From the NCBI GenBank assembly GCA_964496035.1, contig CAZBXI010000023.1:1-22975 (forward strand): DNA of 22,975 nucleotides, written 5' to 3'. The notes below the pieces were generated by a model. The model was given only the letters and a program-made list of their open reading frames with translations, was not told the DNA's origin and ran no database searches. The DNA comes from EX4484-217-1 sp964496035 (GTDB lineage: Archaea; Thermoproteota; Thermoprotei_A; EX4484-217-1). Position numbers and translations under genes: made by a program. Positions 1 to 7,807 of this stretch are shown one piece after another. Each line of letters begins with the position of its first letter. The stretch's first letter is position 1.

Positions 1-39
1 TCCTAAGTTTGTTAAGAAAAGGATTTGTGCTTGCATTAT

Positions 40-47
40 CTTTAAAT
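40..47 (+). promoter_or_regulatory. candidate TATA box for the beta-glycosidase gene
   Basis: CTTTAAAT matches an archaeal TATA box. With the usual spacing of about 25 bases, transcription would start near 68-70. That leaves a leader of roughly 45 bases holding the hairpin at 76-95 and the ribosome binding site at 103-107. This is based on motif and spacing only. Confidence 0.35.
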
Positions 48-75
48 TGTTAGCTATTAAGCTGTATAGTAGGGG

Positions 76-95
76 GAATTTCTACGAAGAAATTC
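76..95 (+). promoter_or_regulatory. perfect 8-bp hairpin in the lacS leader
   Basis: GAATTTCT (76-83) and AGAAATTC (88-95) are perfect reverse complements around an ACGA loop. The hairpin follows a G-rich run (AGGGGG, 71-76) and lies just before the ribosome binding site and start of the beta-glycosidase. It may be an RNA structure that tunes translation or, as a DNA palindrome, a repressor site. Its function is not known. Confidence 0.5.
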
Positions 96-113
96 ATATA
101 CTAGGTGTTGTCG

Positions 114-1619
114 TTGAAACCTGATGTCGAGCTCGGTTTTCCCGAATGGTTTTTGTTTGGAGTTTCTATGTCAGGTTTCCAGTTTGAAATGGGTTATGGT
201 GGTGAGATAGATCCTAATAGTGATTGGTGGGCATGGGTCCATGACCCATTCAACATTGGTTTAGGTGTTGTCAGTGGTGATTTACCAGAGAACGGTCCCG
301 GCTATTGGAGTTTATTTAGGAAAGATCACGACCTTATAGTTCAACTTGGCTTAAACTCTATAAGGATAGGTATTGAGTGGAGCCGTATTTTCCCGAAACC
401 TACATGGAATGTAAAAGCGTATGTTGAAGAAGACGAGGAAGGAATTAAGGCTATTGAAGTAGATGATAAATGCTTAGAGGAATTAGATAAGCTAGCTAAT
501 AAGCATGCGGTTCAGCATTACTACGAAATACTTTCAGACTTAAAAAATAGGGATATTCATGTTACTCTATGTTTAAACCATTTCACTCTACCTCTATGGA
601 TTCATGATCCATTGAGAGTGAGAGATAGCCTATTGGAAGAAGGGCCTAAAGGATGGATAAGTAGGGGAACTATTGTAGAGTTTGCTAAGTACGCAGCTTA
701 TGTAGCTTATAAGCTAGGTGAAGTTGTTGATTCATGGGCAACATTTAATGAGCCAAGAGCTGTTGCTTATGAAGGGTATTTAAAACCTAAATCGGGTTTT
801 CCTCCAAGAGTTCTAAGTTTTGAAGCATACTTTGAAGCTTTAAGAAATATGGTTGAAGCACATGCTAGAGCATACGATATGCTCAAAATTTGGAGTCCTA
901 GAGAAATTCCTGTAGGTATAATTTACGATGTATATGCTATTGAACCTCTTACTGAAGACTACATTGATGCTTCTAAGAACGCTAAATACTTTTTCAATTG
1001 GTGGTTCTTAGATACTGTTGTTAGAGGTGAACTTGTTCTCGACTATACTTTTGAAGCTAAGAGAAATCCGTTAATTAGGAAGGACTTAAGAAATACTGTT
1101 GACTGGATAGGTGTAAACTACTATACAAGATTGGTTGTTGAAGAAACAAAGCCTTGGTTTAAAGGTAGGAATATGCTGAACTGGAGAATTACCGAAGGTT
1201 ACGGATTTGAGTGTGAGCCTAAGTCAAAATCCCTAGCTGGGTTGCCAGTTAGTGATATGGGATGGGAAGTTTATCCTAAAGGCTTGAGAAAAGTAGTTAA
1301 TGAAGTATATAAGAGGTATGGAATCCCAGTAGTTGTTTCAGAAAACGGTATAGCTGATGCTAAGGATAAATTAAGACCTAACACTATTGTCTCCCATTTA
1401 ATACAGTTATGGAAAGCTTTAAACGAGGATAAAGTCGATGTAAGAGGATACTATCACTGGTCCCTAATAGATAACTATGAATGGCATCATGGATTTAAAA
1501 TGAAATTTGGCCTATACGCGGTAAACTATGATACTAAAGAAAGAATTCCAAGGAGGAGTGCTAAGATATATTCAAAAATAGCTAAGGAAAAAATTGTTTC
1601 AAAAAATCTGGTTAATTAG
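114..1619 (+). CDS. lacS: GH1 beta-glycosidase (LacS-type)
   Basis: Family 1 glycoside hydrolase that cleaves beta-galactosides and beta-glucosides by a retaining mechanism, probably in the cytosol since no signal peptide is visible. It aligns by recall along its length with Sulfolobus LacS: an early DPNSDW segment, VHDP, SGDLPENGPGYW and WSRIFP. The acid/base glutamate is in TFNEP (Glu213) and the nucleophile is in SENG (Glu410). The sugar-site segment HWSLIDNYEW lies near residue 450. Length of 501 residues is normal for the archaeal enzymes (about 490). I chose the TTG at 114 because AGGTG lies 6 bases upstream. GTG at 105 and TTG at 108 are in frame but have no well-placed ribosome binding site. 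The product would feed glucose and galactose to the GalT and TreT genes downstream. Substrate preference cannot be read from sequence. Confidence 0.95.
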   Translation: MKPDVELGFPEWFLFGVSMSGFQFEMGYGGEIDPNSDWWAWVHDPFNIGLGVVSGDLPENGPGYWSLFRKDHDLIVQLGLNSIRIGIEWSRIFPKPTWNVKAYVEEDEEGIKAIEVDDKCLEELDKLANKHAVQHYYEILSDLKNRDIHVTLCLNHFTLPLWIHDPLRVRDSLLEEGPKGWISRGTIVEFAKYAAYVAYKLGEVVDSWATFNEPRAVAYEGYLKPKSGFPPRVLSFEAYFEALRNMVEAHARAYDMLKIWSPREIPVGIIYDVYAIEPLTEDYIDASKNAKYFFNWWFLDTVVRGELVLDYTFEAKRNPLIRKDLRNTVDWIGVNYYTRLVVEETKPWFKGRNMLNWRITEGYGFECEPKSKSLAGLPVSDMGWEVYPKGLRKVVNEVYKRYGIPVVVSENGIADAKDKLRPNTIVSHLIQLWKALNEDKVDVRGYYHWSLIDNYEWHHGFKMKFGLYAVNYDTKERIPRRSAKIYSKIAKEKIVSKNLVN

Positions 1620-1628
1620 GCTGAACAT

Positions 1629-1949
1629 CTATAGGAGCACGTTAATCTGCACTTCATATTCATTCATGCTTATATCGAATCTTGTCTTCCAATCCCTGCC
1701 ACAATAGTTGTTTAGTATCTTTACCATACTATTGAAGAGGCTTATAGTGTCACTGTATTTTGCACCGAGAATTCCACCAACTATTTTCTCATAGTCTTCA
1801 GTTAAACGATAAACCTCATGAATGCACAATTCAACCTTATCTACTTCCCCTTTTCTTAAGTGAACGTATAGGTAAAGAATTATATCCCATTTCATCTCAC
1901 ATTCTTCTTTCCTAAACTTGCCTCTTTCAAAAATGATACATTCGTGCAT
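1629..1949 (-). CDS. small hypothetical protein, 106 aa
   Basis: I do not recognise this family. The protein is acidic to mixed in charge, soluble and probably helical, with four scattered cysteines (positions 4, 17, 42 and 83) that do not form CxxC pairs. There is no signal peptide or membrane segment. The ATG start has GAGGAT about 8 bases upstream, supporting a real gene. It converges on lacS with a 9-base gap and is divergent from galT, with which it shares a promoter region of about 120 bases. No function can be inferred. Confidence 0.6.
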   Translation of the reverse strand: MHECIIFERGKFRKEECEMKWDIILYLYVHLRKGEVDKVELCIHEVYRLTEDYEKIVGGILGAKYSDTISLFNSMVKILNNYCGRDWKTRFDISMNEYEVQINVLL

Positions 1950-2023
1950 AAGGTGCCATCCTCAATACCGCTTTTACTGATGTCTTCTCCTTATTAAACT
2001 CTAATTAAAATATGTTGATAGCA

Positions 2024-2033
2024 TAGTTTAAAC
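2024..2033 (+). promoter_or_regulatory. candidate TATA box for galT
   Basis: AGTTTAAACA lies about 30 bases before the ribosome binding site GAGGAG (2058-2063). Predicted transcription start is near 2050-2056, giving a short leader ahead of the TTG start. The assignment is by motif and spacing only. Confidence 0.35.
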
Positions 2034-2069
2034 ATTGTTAAATCTTAAAGTCTATATGAGGAGTTTATC

Positions 2070-3092
2070 TTGACTTCGAAAATTGAACTTAGAATATGCC
2101 CCTTTGATAAGTTAAGGATATCAATAATAGCTCCGGCTAGAAGGAAAAGACCAAAAATCGTTATAGGCGTGGAAGAACGTGAAAAAGCAGAAGTGATATG
2201 TCCATTCTGCCCAAGTAGAGAAGAAGAAACACCGCCAGCCACTCTTGTTCTATTAGTGAAGGATGGCAAGCTTCTGTTTGAGAGAGAACATAATGGAAGA
2301 ATAAAGAATTGGGTTGTACGAGTTTTTCCTAATAAATATCCTGCCTTAGTTAATAAGGCTGAAATGATGAGCGGTGAATTTTCAGCCTACGGATATCACG
2401 AAGTACTTGTTGAAACCCCCATACATTCTGAGGAAAAGTATTTACTTAACCCGGTGAACGTGTACTACATGCTTATAGCTCTTAGAAGAAGAGTAGAGGA
2501 AATAATGAAAGATCCCAGAATAAAACACGTATCTATAATTAAAAATGCAGGATTAAAGGCTGGTGCGAGCATAGGTCATCCGCATCTCCAAATATTCGCA
2601 AACACTTTTACACCTCCTATTATAAGTGCTGAAGAATATGCTATGAAAGAATATTTTGAAAAGCATAGAGTCTGCCCGCTTTGCGAAATATTTTCAAACA
2701 GTAAATCGCCTAGAACAGTGTTTACTACGGGATTCTTTAAAGTTGAAACAGCATATGCACCTGAGCAACCATACGAACTACTAATAGTGCCTAAGAAACA
2801 CGCATGCTCAATAACTAATGCTAGCAACGAAGAGTTAAAAGATCTAGCTAATGTTCTTAGCAAAACTCTTCTGCTTATTAGAAAAACCTTAGGCAACATA
2901 GACTACAATTACTGGTTCCACCTAGGCCCTAAAGGAGACAGTATTTACCATTGGCACATAGAAATACAGCCTATTATTGAAACATGGGGAGGTTACGAGA
3001 AAGCTTCAGGAATTTACATAGTAACGGTTCCGCCTGAGGACGCCGCTAAAGAATTTAGGGAGAATATGGGAAAACTAGACTACCAGATTTAA
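2070..3092 (+). CDS. galT: galactose-1-phosphate uridylyltransferase-like protein
   Basis: HIT-superfamily nucleotidyltransferase. GalT transfers UMP between UDP-glucose and galactose-1-phosphate in the Leloir pathway. Visible marks are a zinc pair CPFC (Cys44, Cys47), the active-site HPHLQ at 170-174 (His172 in the position of the uridylylated histidine), a second CPLC pair (Cys202, Cys205), and a C-terminal YHWHIEIQP with His294/His296, as in the second HIT-like half. Length of 340 residues fits GalT. The TTG start has GAGGAG 6 bases upstream. An overlapping ATG at 2056 hits a stop after five codons, so TTG is preferred. Its neighbours, a beta-galactosidase and a UDP-glucose-using trehalose synthase, fit this role. 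Related enzymes such as ADP-glucose phosphorylase share the fold, so substrate is inferred. Its last 18 bases overlap the convergent glycosyltransferase gene. Confidence 0.85.
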   Translation: MTSKIELRICPFDKLRISIIAPARRKRPKIVIGVEEREKAEVICPFCPSREEETPPATLVLLVKDGKLLFEREHNGRIKNWVVRVFPNKYPALVNKAEMMSGEFSAYGYHEVLVETPIHSEEKYLLNPVNVYYMLIALRRRVEEIMKDPRIKHVSIIKNAGLKAGASIGHPHLQIFANTFTPPIISAEEYAMKEYFEKHRVCPLCEIFSNSKSPRTVFTTGFFKVETAYAPEQPYELLIVPKKHACSITNASNEELKDLANVLSKTLLLIRKTLGNIDYNYWFHLGPKGDSIYHWHIEIQPIIETWGGYEKASGIYIVTVPPEDAAKEFRENMGKLDYQI

Positions 3093-4208
3093 GTATCCTA
3101 GTATGTCATTTGCAAATCTTTCAGGTGTAAAGTATAGCGATTTATAGTATGCGTTTCTCTTCAGCTTCAAATATTTATCTCTAGGCATTTTAAGAACTTC
3201 GAGAATGTAAGTAATCAGTTCATTATCGTTTTCGTATTTAAACCCTGAAACCCGGTGAGTAAGTAGTTCTGCTAAACCTGATTTACTTGGAAGAATAGGT
3301 ACTGTTCCTTGGCTCATAGCTTCAACAGGTGCCATACCGAAATGTTCTCCTATACGCAAGTGTACGTATACTCTTGACTGTCTGTATAGTTTAGCCATTT
3401 CTAAGGGTGTTAAAGGCCTGCTTATAACTTCAACATCGGCTATACGGTCAGCTAATTCAACTATTTTCCTATAATAGTCTGCGTATCTAGGATCAGGAAT
3501 GCCAACTATGGTAAGTCTTGCTTCAGGAATAAGAGGTTTAATTCTATCCTTAAATAGCTTAAGTAGTATGGTAAACCTCTTGTGCGGAACAAATCTTCCA
3601 ACGCTAATAATTGATGGCCCTGGGTCTCGGTCTAAACTTGGTTTTTCCTTAAAGAAATCCCATGGGATGGCGGGATATACTACATTACTCTCCAGCCCGA
3701 ATTTTTCGTAGAGAACTTTAGCAGTGTAGTTTGAGTTTGTTATTTTCAAGTCAACAAATTTATAAAAACCCTCGTAAAAGCCTGGGAAACGATACATTTT
3801 AATGAACTCTACTACATTGTCCTTTGTTAGTTCTTCTTCAAACGGGAAGTGAATATATATTGCAGTACCTATGTTGGGTTTCACTATTTTGGATAGGACA
3901 AGGTATATAGGTTCCTGCATCATTGCAAGTACAGCGTCTGGGCAGAAATCATCCATTACTTCGCTTAATGTTAGGAAAGCGTCGATCAACTTTTTAATTC
4001 TGAGATTTTTTGCCTTTACAGGGGCCTCCTTAAATAGCTTAAATTTGATCTTACTTGTTTCAGGAAATAATTCCTTATTCCTAGAACCCGTTAGTACGAG
4101 TATTTCTATATTTTTTCTTTTCTTCTCCAATTCATAAACCAGTATTTGTGTTAGCTTCTCACTTCCACCAATTATGCTTAAATGGGGATGTATTATAAGT
4201 AACTTCAT
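3075..4208 (-). CDS. GT4-family glycosyltransferase
   Basis: GT-B fold, retaining glycosyltransferase of about 377 residues. The N-terminus has the GT4 opening HPHLSIIGGSEK, the acceptor-side Rossmann domain. The C-terminal donor domain starts around SVGRFVPHKRF. The donor-phosphate/catalytic EX7E motif is EHFGMAPVE (Glu288 to Glu296), followed by the usual GTVPI and SG segments. The EHFGMAPVEAM stretch recalls ALG11/ALG2-like mannosyltransferases, so transfer of a hexose from a nucleotide sugar to a lipid-linked or protein glycan is a reasonable guess. The reading frame is open upstream to 4352, but that would run into the divergent TreT gene. The ATG at 4208 gives the expected family N-terminus and has GTGAT just upstream. 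Donor and acceptor are unknown. Confidence 0.85.
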   Translation of the reverse strand: MKLLIIHPHLSIIGGSEKLTQILVYELEKKRKNIEILVLTGSRNKELFPETSKIKFKLFKEAPVKAKNLRIKKLIDAFLTLSEVMDDFCPDAVLAMMQEPIYLVLSKIVKPNIGTAIYIHFPFEEELTKDNVVEFIKMYRFPGFYEGFYKFVDLKITNSNYTAKVLYEKFGLESNVVYPAIPWDFFKEKPSLDRDPGPSIISVGRFVPHKRFTILLKLFKDRIKPLIPEARLTIVGIPDPRYADYYRKIVELADRIADVEVISRPLTPLEMAKLYRQSRVYVHLRIGEHFGMAPVEAMSQGTVPILPSKSGLAELLTHRVSGFKYENDNELITYILEVLKMPRDKYLKLKRNAYYKSLYFTPERFANDILGYLNLVV

Positions 4209-4270
4209 GATATCACGGCGCATGCGAAGTATGCTATTTAGTGTATGCATAGTGTTCTGTTTAACCTTAG

Positions 4271-4299
4271 TTTTAAATAGTTTTAGCTGAGTATTTAAT
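4271..4299 (+). promoter_or_regulatory. candidate promoter(s) for treT
   Basis: Two TATA-like boxes lie here: TTTTAAATA (4271-4279) and TATTTAATT (4292-4300). The first would give a leader of about 20 bases carrying GGTG (4312-4315), 5 bases before the ATG. The second would give an almost leaderless transcript. The same 112-base gap must also hold the promoter of the divergent glycosyltransferase. Confidence 0.3.
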
Positions 4300-4320
4300 T
4301 TCGCAGTTAATGGTGTTTTC

Positions 4321-5562
4321 ATGAAAGTTAAACTTGAAGCTATAAGAGACATAAGAGACTATACCGGAATTGTTGGTTATGAGAAAGTGGAGAACATAGT
4401 GAAGTTAGCAGATCAGGTTAAGGAATTAAGCGTAACCCATGTGAACTCGACAGCTTTCGGCGGTGGAGTTGTGGAGATTCTTAGCAACATTGTCCCATTA
4501 ATGAATAGCTTGGGAATAGAAACAGAGTGGGAAGTGTTGGAAGCCCCCCAAGAATTCTTCAATGTAACTAAAAGAATACATCATGCACTACAAGGCGCTG
4601 CTTTAGATTTGAAAAAAGAACATATTAACCTATATTACGAGGTATTAAGGCATAATGTTGAAAACATATTAGATCTTCGAGGAGAAGTGGTTGTAGTTCA
4701 TGATCCACAGCCCTTAGGTATAAGGCTTTTCACGCAAGACTATAAAGTTTGGGTTTGGAGATGCCATATAGATTTAAGTAACCCGTATAAACCAGTATTA
4801 AACTTTATATTTAGTATTCTTAAGCAATATAATGCATCCATATTCCATATGAAAAAGTATATACATCCTGAAACACCAACACCTGTAAAGTACGTTATGC
4901 CTCCCTCCATAGATCCTCTTAGTGATAAGAACAAGCCGTTAAGTGAAAGTACAATTCAAAAAATACTTTCAAAATACGATGTAGATCCTGAACGCCCGAT
5001 ACTTGTTCAAGTAGCTAGATTTGACCCTTGGAAAGACCCTATAGGTGCGATTAAGGTTTACAGGTTGGTTAAAAAGAAGATACCTAATGTGCAGTTACTA
5101 CTCATAGCAGCTATGGCATCTGATGACCCTGAGGGATGGATTTATTACGAGAAAGCAGTTAGATTTGCGGGTGAAGACTATGACATACATTTTCTAACAA
5201 ACCTTATTGGCGTAGGACCTTTAGAGGTAAACGCATTCCAAAGAGCAGCAACGGTGGTTTTGCAAATGAGTATCAGAGAGGGGTTTGGGCTTTCTGTTGC
5301 TGAAGCTTTATGGAAGAAGAAACCTGTTGTAGCTAGAGGTGTTGGGGGAATTAAGCTTCAGATAGTTAATGGTGTAACAGGGTACCTTATTAAATCTATT
5401 GAAGAAGCTGCTGAAAAAACAATATATCTTATAAGAAATAGTAACGTGAGAAAAAGGCTTGGAGAGAACGGATACAAGCATGTTCTAGAAAACTTCACAA
5501 TAGTGAGCCATTTGGAAAAGTATTTAAAAATATTAGCAGAAATGTCTAGGCTAAAGGAGTAG
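4321..5562 (+). CDS. treT: trehalose glycosyltransferring synthase (TreT)
   Basis: GT4-family enzyme that joins glucose to a nucleoside-diphosphate glucose to make trehalose in a single step, and can run in reverse. By recall it resembles the Thermococcus/Pyrococcus TreT: an N-terminal HVNSTAFGGGVVEIL segment, a VVHDPQPLG block, WRCHIDLSNP, and VMPPSIDPLS before the donor domain. The donor-domain EX7E motif is EGFGLSVAE (Glu320 to Glu328). Length of 413 residues matches the family. ATG with GGTG 5 bases upstream. Divergent from the other glycosyltransferase. Trehalose is a common compatible solute in thermophilic archaea, so a role in stress protection or carbon storage is likely. The preferred nucleotide donor (ADP, UDP or GDP) cannot be told from sequence. 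Confidence 0.93.
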   Translation: MKVKLEAIRDIRDYTGIVGYEKVENIVKLADQVKELSVTHVNSTAFGGGVVEILSNIVPLMNSLGIETEWEVLEAPQEFFNVTKRIHHALQGAALDLKKEHINLYYEVLRHNVENILDLRGEVVVVHDPQPLGIRLFTQDYKVWVWRCHIDLSNPYKPVLNFIFSILKQYNASIFHMKKYIHPETPTPVKYVMPPSIDPLSDKNKPLSESTIQKILSKYDVDPERPILVQVARFDPWKDPIGAIKVYRLVKKKIPNVQLLLIAAMASDDPEGWIYYEKAVRFAGEDYDIHFLTNLIGVGPLEVNAFQRAATVVLQMSIREGFGLSVAEALWKKKPVVARGVGGIKLQIVNGVTGYLIKSIEEAAEKTIYLIRNSNVRKRLGENGYKHVLENFTIVSHLEKYLKILAEMSRLKE

Positions 5563-6001
5563 AATATAGGTCTTCATGAACTATTTCCTTAAGTGTTTTT
5601 CTAGGCTTAGGTTCAGGTTTTTCAGCAGGCTAATCCATAGCTATAATAGCGATAGGTTTTTTGCTTGAAGGTATGTTGAGAATTTCCTGCATTTCCTTTA
5701 GCGTTTCTAAGGGTCTGTATCCAAACTGTCCTAGCCCTAAAGCGTGTGCTGCAAGTGATATCGGTTTAGCCCATCTATGTATTTCAGACAATTTCTCTAA
5801 GAGCTCTTTCTTCTCCACGACAATGAATTCCCAGGGTTGCATGTTTTAGCGCTTGAAGCAAACCTTGCAACATCGAGTATTTTGAAGACTAGATTGCCAG
5901 GCACAGGTTCTAACTTATAACACTTATAACATCCTTATACTTCTTCTAGTTTCAAAGAATTCTAAATACTTCTCGCTTTCACTAATATTGTTTTCAACCA
6001 T
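5546..6001 (-). pseudogene. nitroreductase-family pseudogene with several lesions
   Basis: Read on the minus strand from ATG at 6001, pieces of one nitroreductase (FMN-dependent NAD(P)H oxidoreductase family) appear in the right order. They are an FFETRRSIR opening, YKLEPVP, KILDVARFASSAK, MQPWEFIVVEKKELLEKLSE, LAAHALGLG, then ILNIP, PIAIIA and PAEKPEPKPRKTLKEIVH. They are broken by (a) a 9-base tandem duplication plus one extra base after RRSIR, (b) a one-base loss in an A run near 5844-5847, (c) a missing block of roughly 25-30 residues around 5755-5763 where the hydrophobic core strand should be, and (d) an in-frame TAG at 5630-5632. The last codons overlap the 3' end of treT by 17 bases. 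The longest open piece (5630-5842) cannot form a flavin fold. It is a recent pseudogene, since the pieces are still easy to recognise. Confidence 0.88.
5914..5931 (-). repeat. 9-bp tandem duplication inside the nitroreductase pseudogene
   Basis: TGTTATAAG occurs twice in direct succession on the minus strand (CTTATAACA twice on the plus strand). One copy restores the expected RSIR-CYKLEPVP reading. The second copy together with one extra base shifts the frame. This looks like a replication-slippage scar. Confidence 0.75.
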
Positions 6002-6082
6002 GCTATGTGTACTCTTTTTACATTTGTTTTTTCTTAAAACTTAAAAAATTCCATGAATTAAATGTTCTTGCATGTAAAATGT

Positions 6083-6108
6083 TTTAGAGAAACCAAGGTT
6101 CCTCTAAA
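6083..6108. repeat. 26-base imperfect inverted repeat
   Basis: TTTAGAG (6083-6089) pairs perfectly with CTCTAAA (6102-6108). The inner AACC/GGTT pairs after one A-C mismatch. It could be an RNA hairpin or a dimeric regulator site upstream of the antiporter operon. No T-run follows it, so a terminator is not favoured. Confidence 0.5.
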
Positions 6109-6193
6109 CAATAATTTTAAATTTTCTGGTTCTATAATATAGTAGGCAATTGTTTTTTCTTCAAATAAATGCGTGGAAAGTTTAACAAATCAT

Positions 6194-6205
6194 ATGCAAT
6201 TGCAT
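6194..6205. promoter_or_regulatory. perfect 12-base palindrome ATGCAATTGCAT
   Basis: This self-complementary 12-mer lies about 120 bases upstream of the antiporter operon start. Such symmetry suits a dimeric helix-turn-helix regulator, but chance in AT-rich DNA is possible. Confidence 0.35.
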
Positions 6206-6226
6206 GGTTAAAAGAGGGTTAGGATA

Positions 6227-6316
6227 TTGAATGGAAAACCGCTTCCAGCAGCCATTATCGAGAATACGTCCCATATGAAATTTAGACATGTGGTAGTGTA
6301 TTTTGCTAATAAGTGA
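6227..6316 (+). CDS. possible 29-residue minigene before the antiporter operon
   Basis: A TTG with GAGGG 8 bases upstream opens a short frame that ends with a TGA at 6314-6316. That stop overlaps the GAGGTT ribosome binding site of the next gene, an arrangement suited to translational coupling. The peptide contains LPAAIIENTSHMKFRHVVVYF and matches nothing I recognise. It may instead be the decayed tail of an older gene or chance. Confidence 0.2.
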   Translation: MNGKPLPAAIIENTSHMKFRHVVVYFANK

Positions 6317-6325
6317 GGTTAACAT

Positions 6326-7807
6326 ATGGACTGCACAGTATTTTTCATAGCATCGTTTCTAGTTCCTATAACCTTAGGTTTACTAGCATTCATAGTTGAT
6401 GGCAGGAAAGCCGATATATACTTGGTCTTTAATTTGTCTTTAATTACTATAATCTATCTTTTAGGTACAATACTGTATTTCGAAAGTAAAGAGAAAATAG
6501 TTCATGTAATTTTAGTGAAGAATAGTATATTAGGAGAATTTTACGGCTTAATAGTAGACCCGTATTCCATTACTGTAGGCTTGGTTGTGCTTTCCTGCGG
6601 CATACTATTTCTTGTTTATTCTATAGATTATTTGAGTAAGGATAACAGACTGCACCCTGTAAGAAGAGGTAAAGGGAGGTTTTATGGGTGGATGCTTTTA
6701 TTTATAGGTTCTACATTGGCCTTTCTTCACGCATCAACACTAATAGAGGCTTTAATATTCTTCGAACTTATGAGCTTATCATGTTGGGGAGTAATTTCAT
6801 ATTATGGATCAGCTAGGGATATTATTTCAGCAAATAAAGCACTACTTTACACGCATGTAGGAGCAGTTCTGGGACTATATTTAGCTTCGTTCCTTAGCCT
6901 ATATTACATTGGAGATACTAGCCTATTTTCACTATCCAATTTACCTGCTTACGCGAAAACTGAGCTTCTCCTACTTGTAATGGTCGCTTCGCTAGCTAAA
7001 TCAGCACAGTTTCCATTCTATTCATGGCTTTTAGACGCTATGGTTGCTCCAACGCCAGCTTCAGCTTTTCTACATGGAGCAGCTATGATAGAAATGGGTG
7101 TTTACTTGTTAGGGAGAATTGCACAGTTCATAAACGCTACATCCCCTATTGTATTGTACGTTTTAGTATTGCTAATGGTGATCACATGTGTAATATGTAT
7201 ATTAATGTATCCTCTGCAAGTGAATGCTAAGAAGTTTTTAGCTTACTCGACAATAGGAGAGGCTATGATCATGTATATTGGCGTAGTTTATGCCTTAGCA
7301 GGTTCTAGTATTGGGTTAAAAGCGACTATAGCTTATCTCGTAAACCATGCGTTCATTAAAGGTTTAGGATTTTTAATTGTAGGTGTTTTTGAATATACTT
7401 ACGGTACACACAATATGAGACATATAAGTAACTTAATTCTTAAATCTAAACTTTTGAGCATGGGATGGTTTACATCGATAATTGGTCTTTCCGGCGCTCC
7501 ACCTTTTAGTCTCTTCTTTGGCAAAATGCTTATATTGGCATCGGTTACTAGCGTGGAAACCCTGCTATATTTAATTCCAGTGTTCGCTATGATAGTGTAT
7601 TCTTGTGTGTTCTTCATAGTAGGTATTTCATGGGTTAATAGAATGATCTTTAGTGAATGTGAAGAAGAGAACTTAGCTGTAGTAACTAAAATACCTACCT
7701 TGATGAAGTACTCTATAATCTCCCTCATAGTATTCTCTTTAACTTCGCACTTCCTCTTCTATAACATGATTTCTCAAATAACAATTTATGGAGGGCTTAC
7801 CAGTTGA
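6326..7807 (+). CDS. antiporter-like membrane subunit A (complex I/Mrp/hydrogenase-4 family)
   Basis: Multi-pass membrane protein of 493 residues, about 14 helices, of the proton-conducting NuoL/M/N-MrpA/D family. The ion-path residues are present: the TM5 glutamate in FFELMSL (Glu147), the TM7 lysine in AKSAQFPFYSWL (Lys225) followed by the diagnostic APTPASAFLH loop, a lysine in NHAFIKGLGF (Lys345), and the broken-helix lysine in FGKMLIL (Lys400). All four being intact argues for a working channel. ATG with GAGGTT 5 bases upstream. Its stop overlaps the next start as TTGA. It is the first of three antiporter-like genes. The best sub-family (MrpD, NuoL or membrane-bound hydrogenase type) cannot be settled by eye. 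Confidence 0.88.
   Translation: MDCTVFFIASFLVPITLGLLAFIVDGRKADIYLVFNLSLITIIYLLGTILYFESKEKIVHVILVKNSILGEFYGLIVDPYSITVGLVVLSCGILFLVYSIDYLSKDNRLHPVRRGKGRFYGWMLLFIGSTLAFLHASTLIEALIFFELMSLSCWGVISYYGSARDIISANKALLYTHVGAVLGLYLASFLSLYYIGDTSLFSLSNLPAYAKTELLLLVMVASLAKSAQFPFYSWLLDAMVAPTPASAFLHGAAMIEMGVYLLGRIAQFINATSPIVLYVLVLLMVITCVICILMYPLQVNAKKFLAYSTIGEAMIMYIGVVYALAGSSIGLKATIAYLVNHAFIKGLGFLIVGVFEYTYGTHNMRHISNLILKSKLLSMGWFTSIIGLSGAPPFSLFFGKMLILASVTSVETLLYLIPVFAMIVYSCVFFIVGISWVNRMIFSECEEENLAVVTKIPTLMKYSIISLIVFSLTSHFLFYNMISQITIYGGLTS

Larger units (their letters stand above)
6002..6325. other. intergenic region, 324 bases, no secure gene
   Basis: This AT-rich stretch separates the pseudogene from the antiporter operon and must hold the operon promoter. 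It contains a near-perfect 26-base inverted repeat (6083-6108), a TATA-like run around 6112-6120, a perfect 12-base palindrome (6194-6205) and a possible 29-codon minigene (6227-6316). I see no tRNA fold or conserved RNA motif. Confidence 0.6.

Noticed and set aside
4209..4352. A longer N-terminus for the GT4 glycosyltransferase
   Set aside because: The extra 48 residues would overlap the treT start and do not look like a GT4 beginning. The family opening starts at 4208.
5630..5842. A 70-codon intact nitroreductase-like gene on the minus strand
   Set aside because: It is only the middle of a longer family member. Recognisable pieces continue on both sides in other frames or past a stop, so it is part of a pseudogene.
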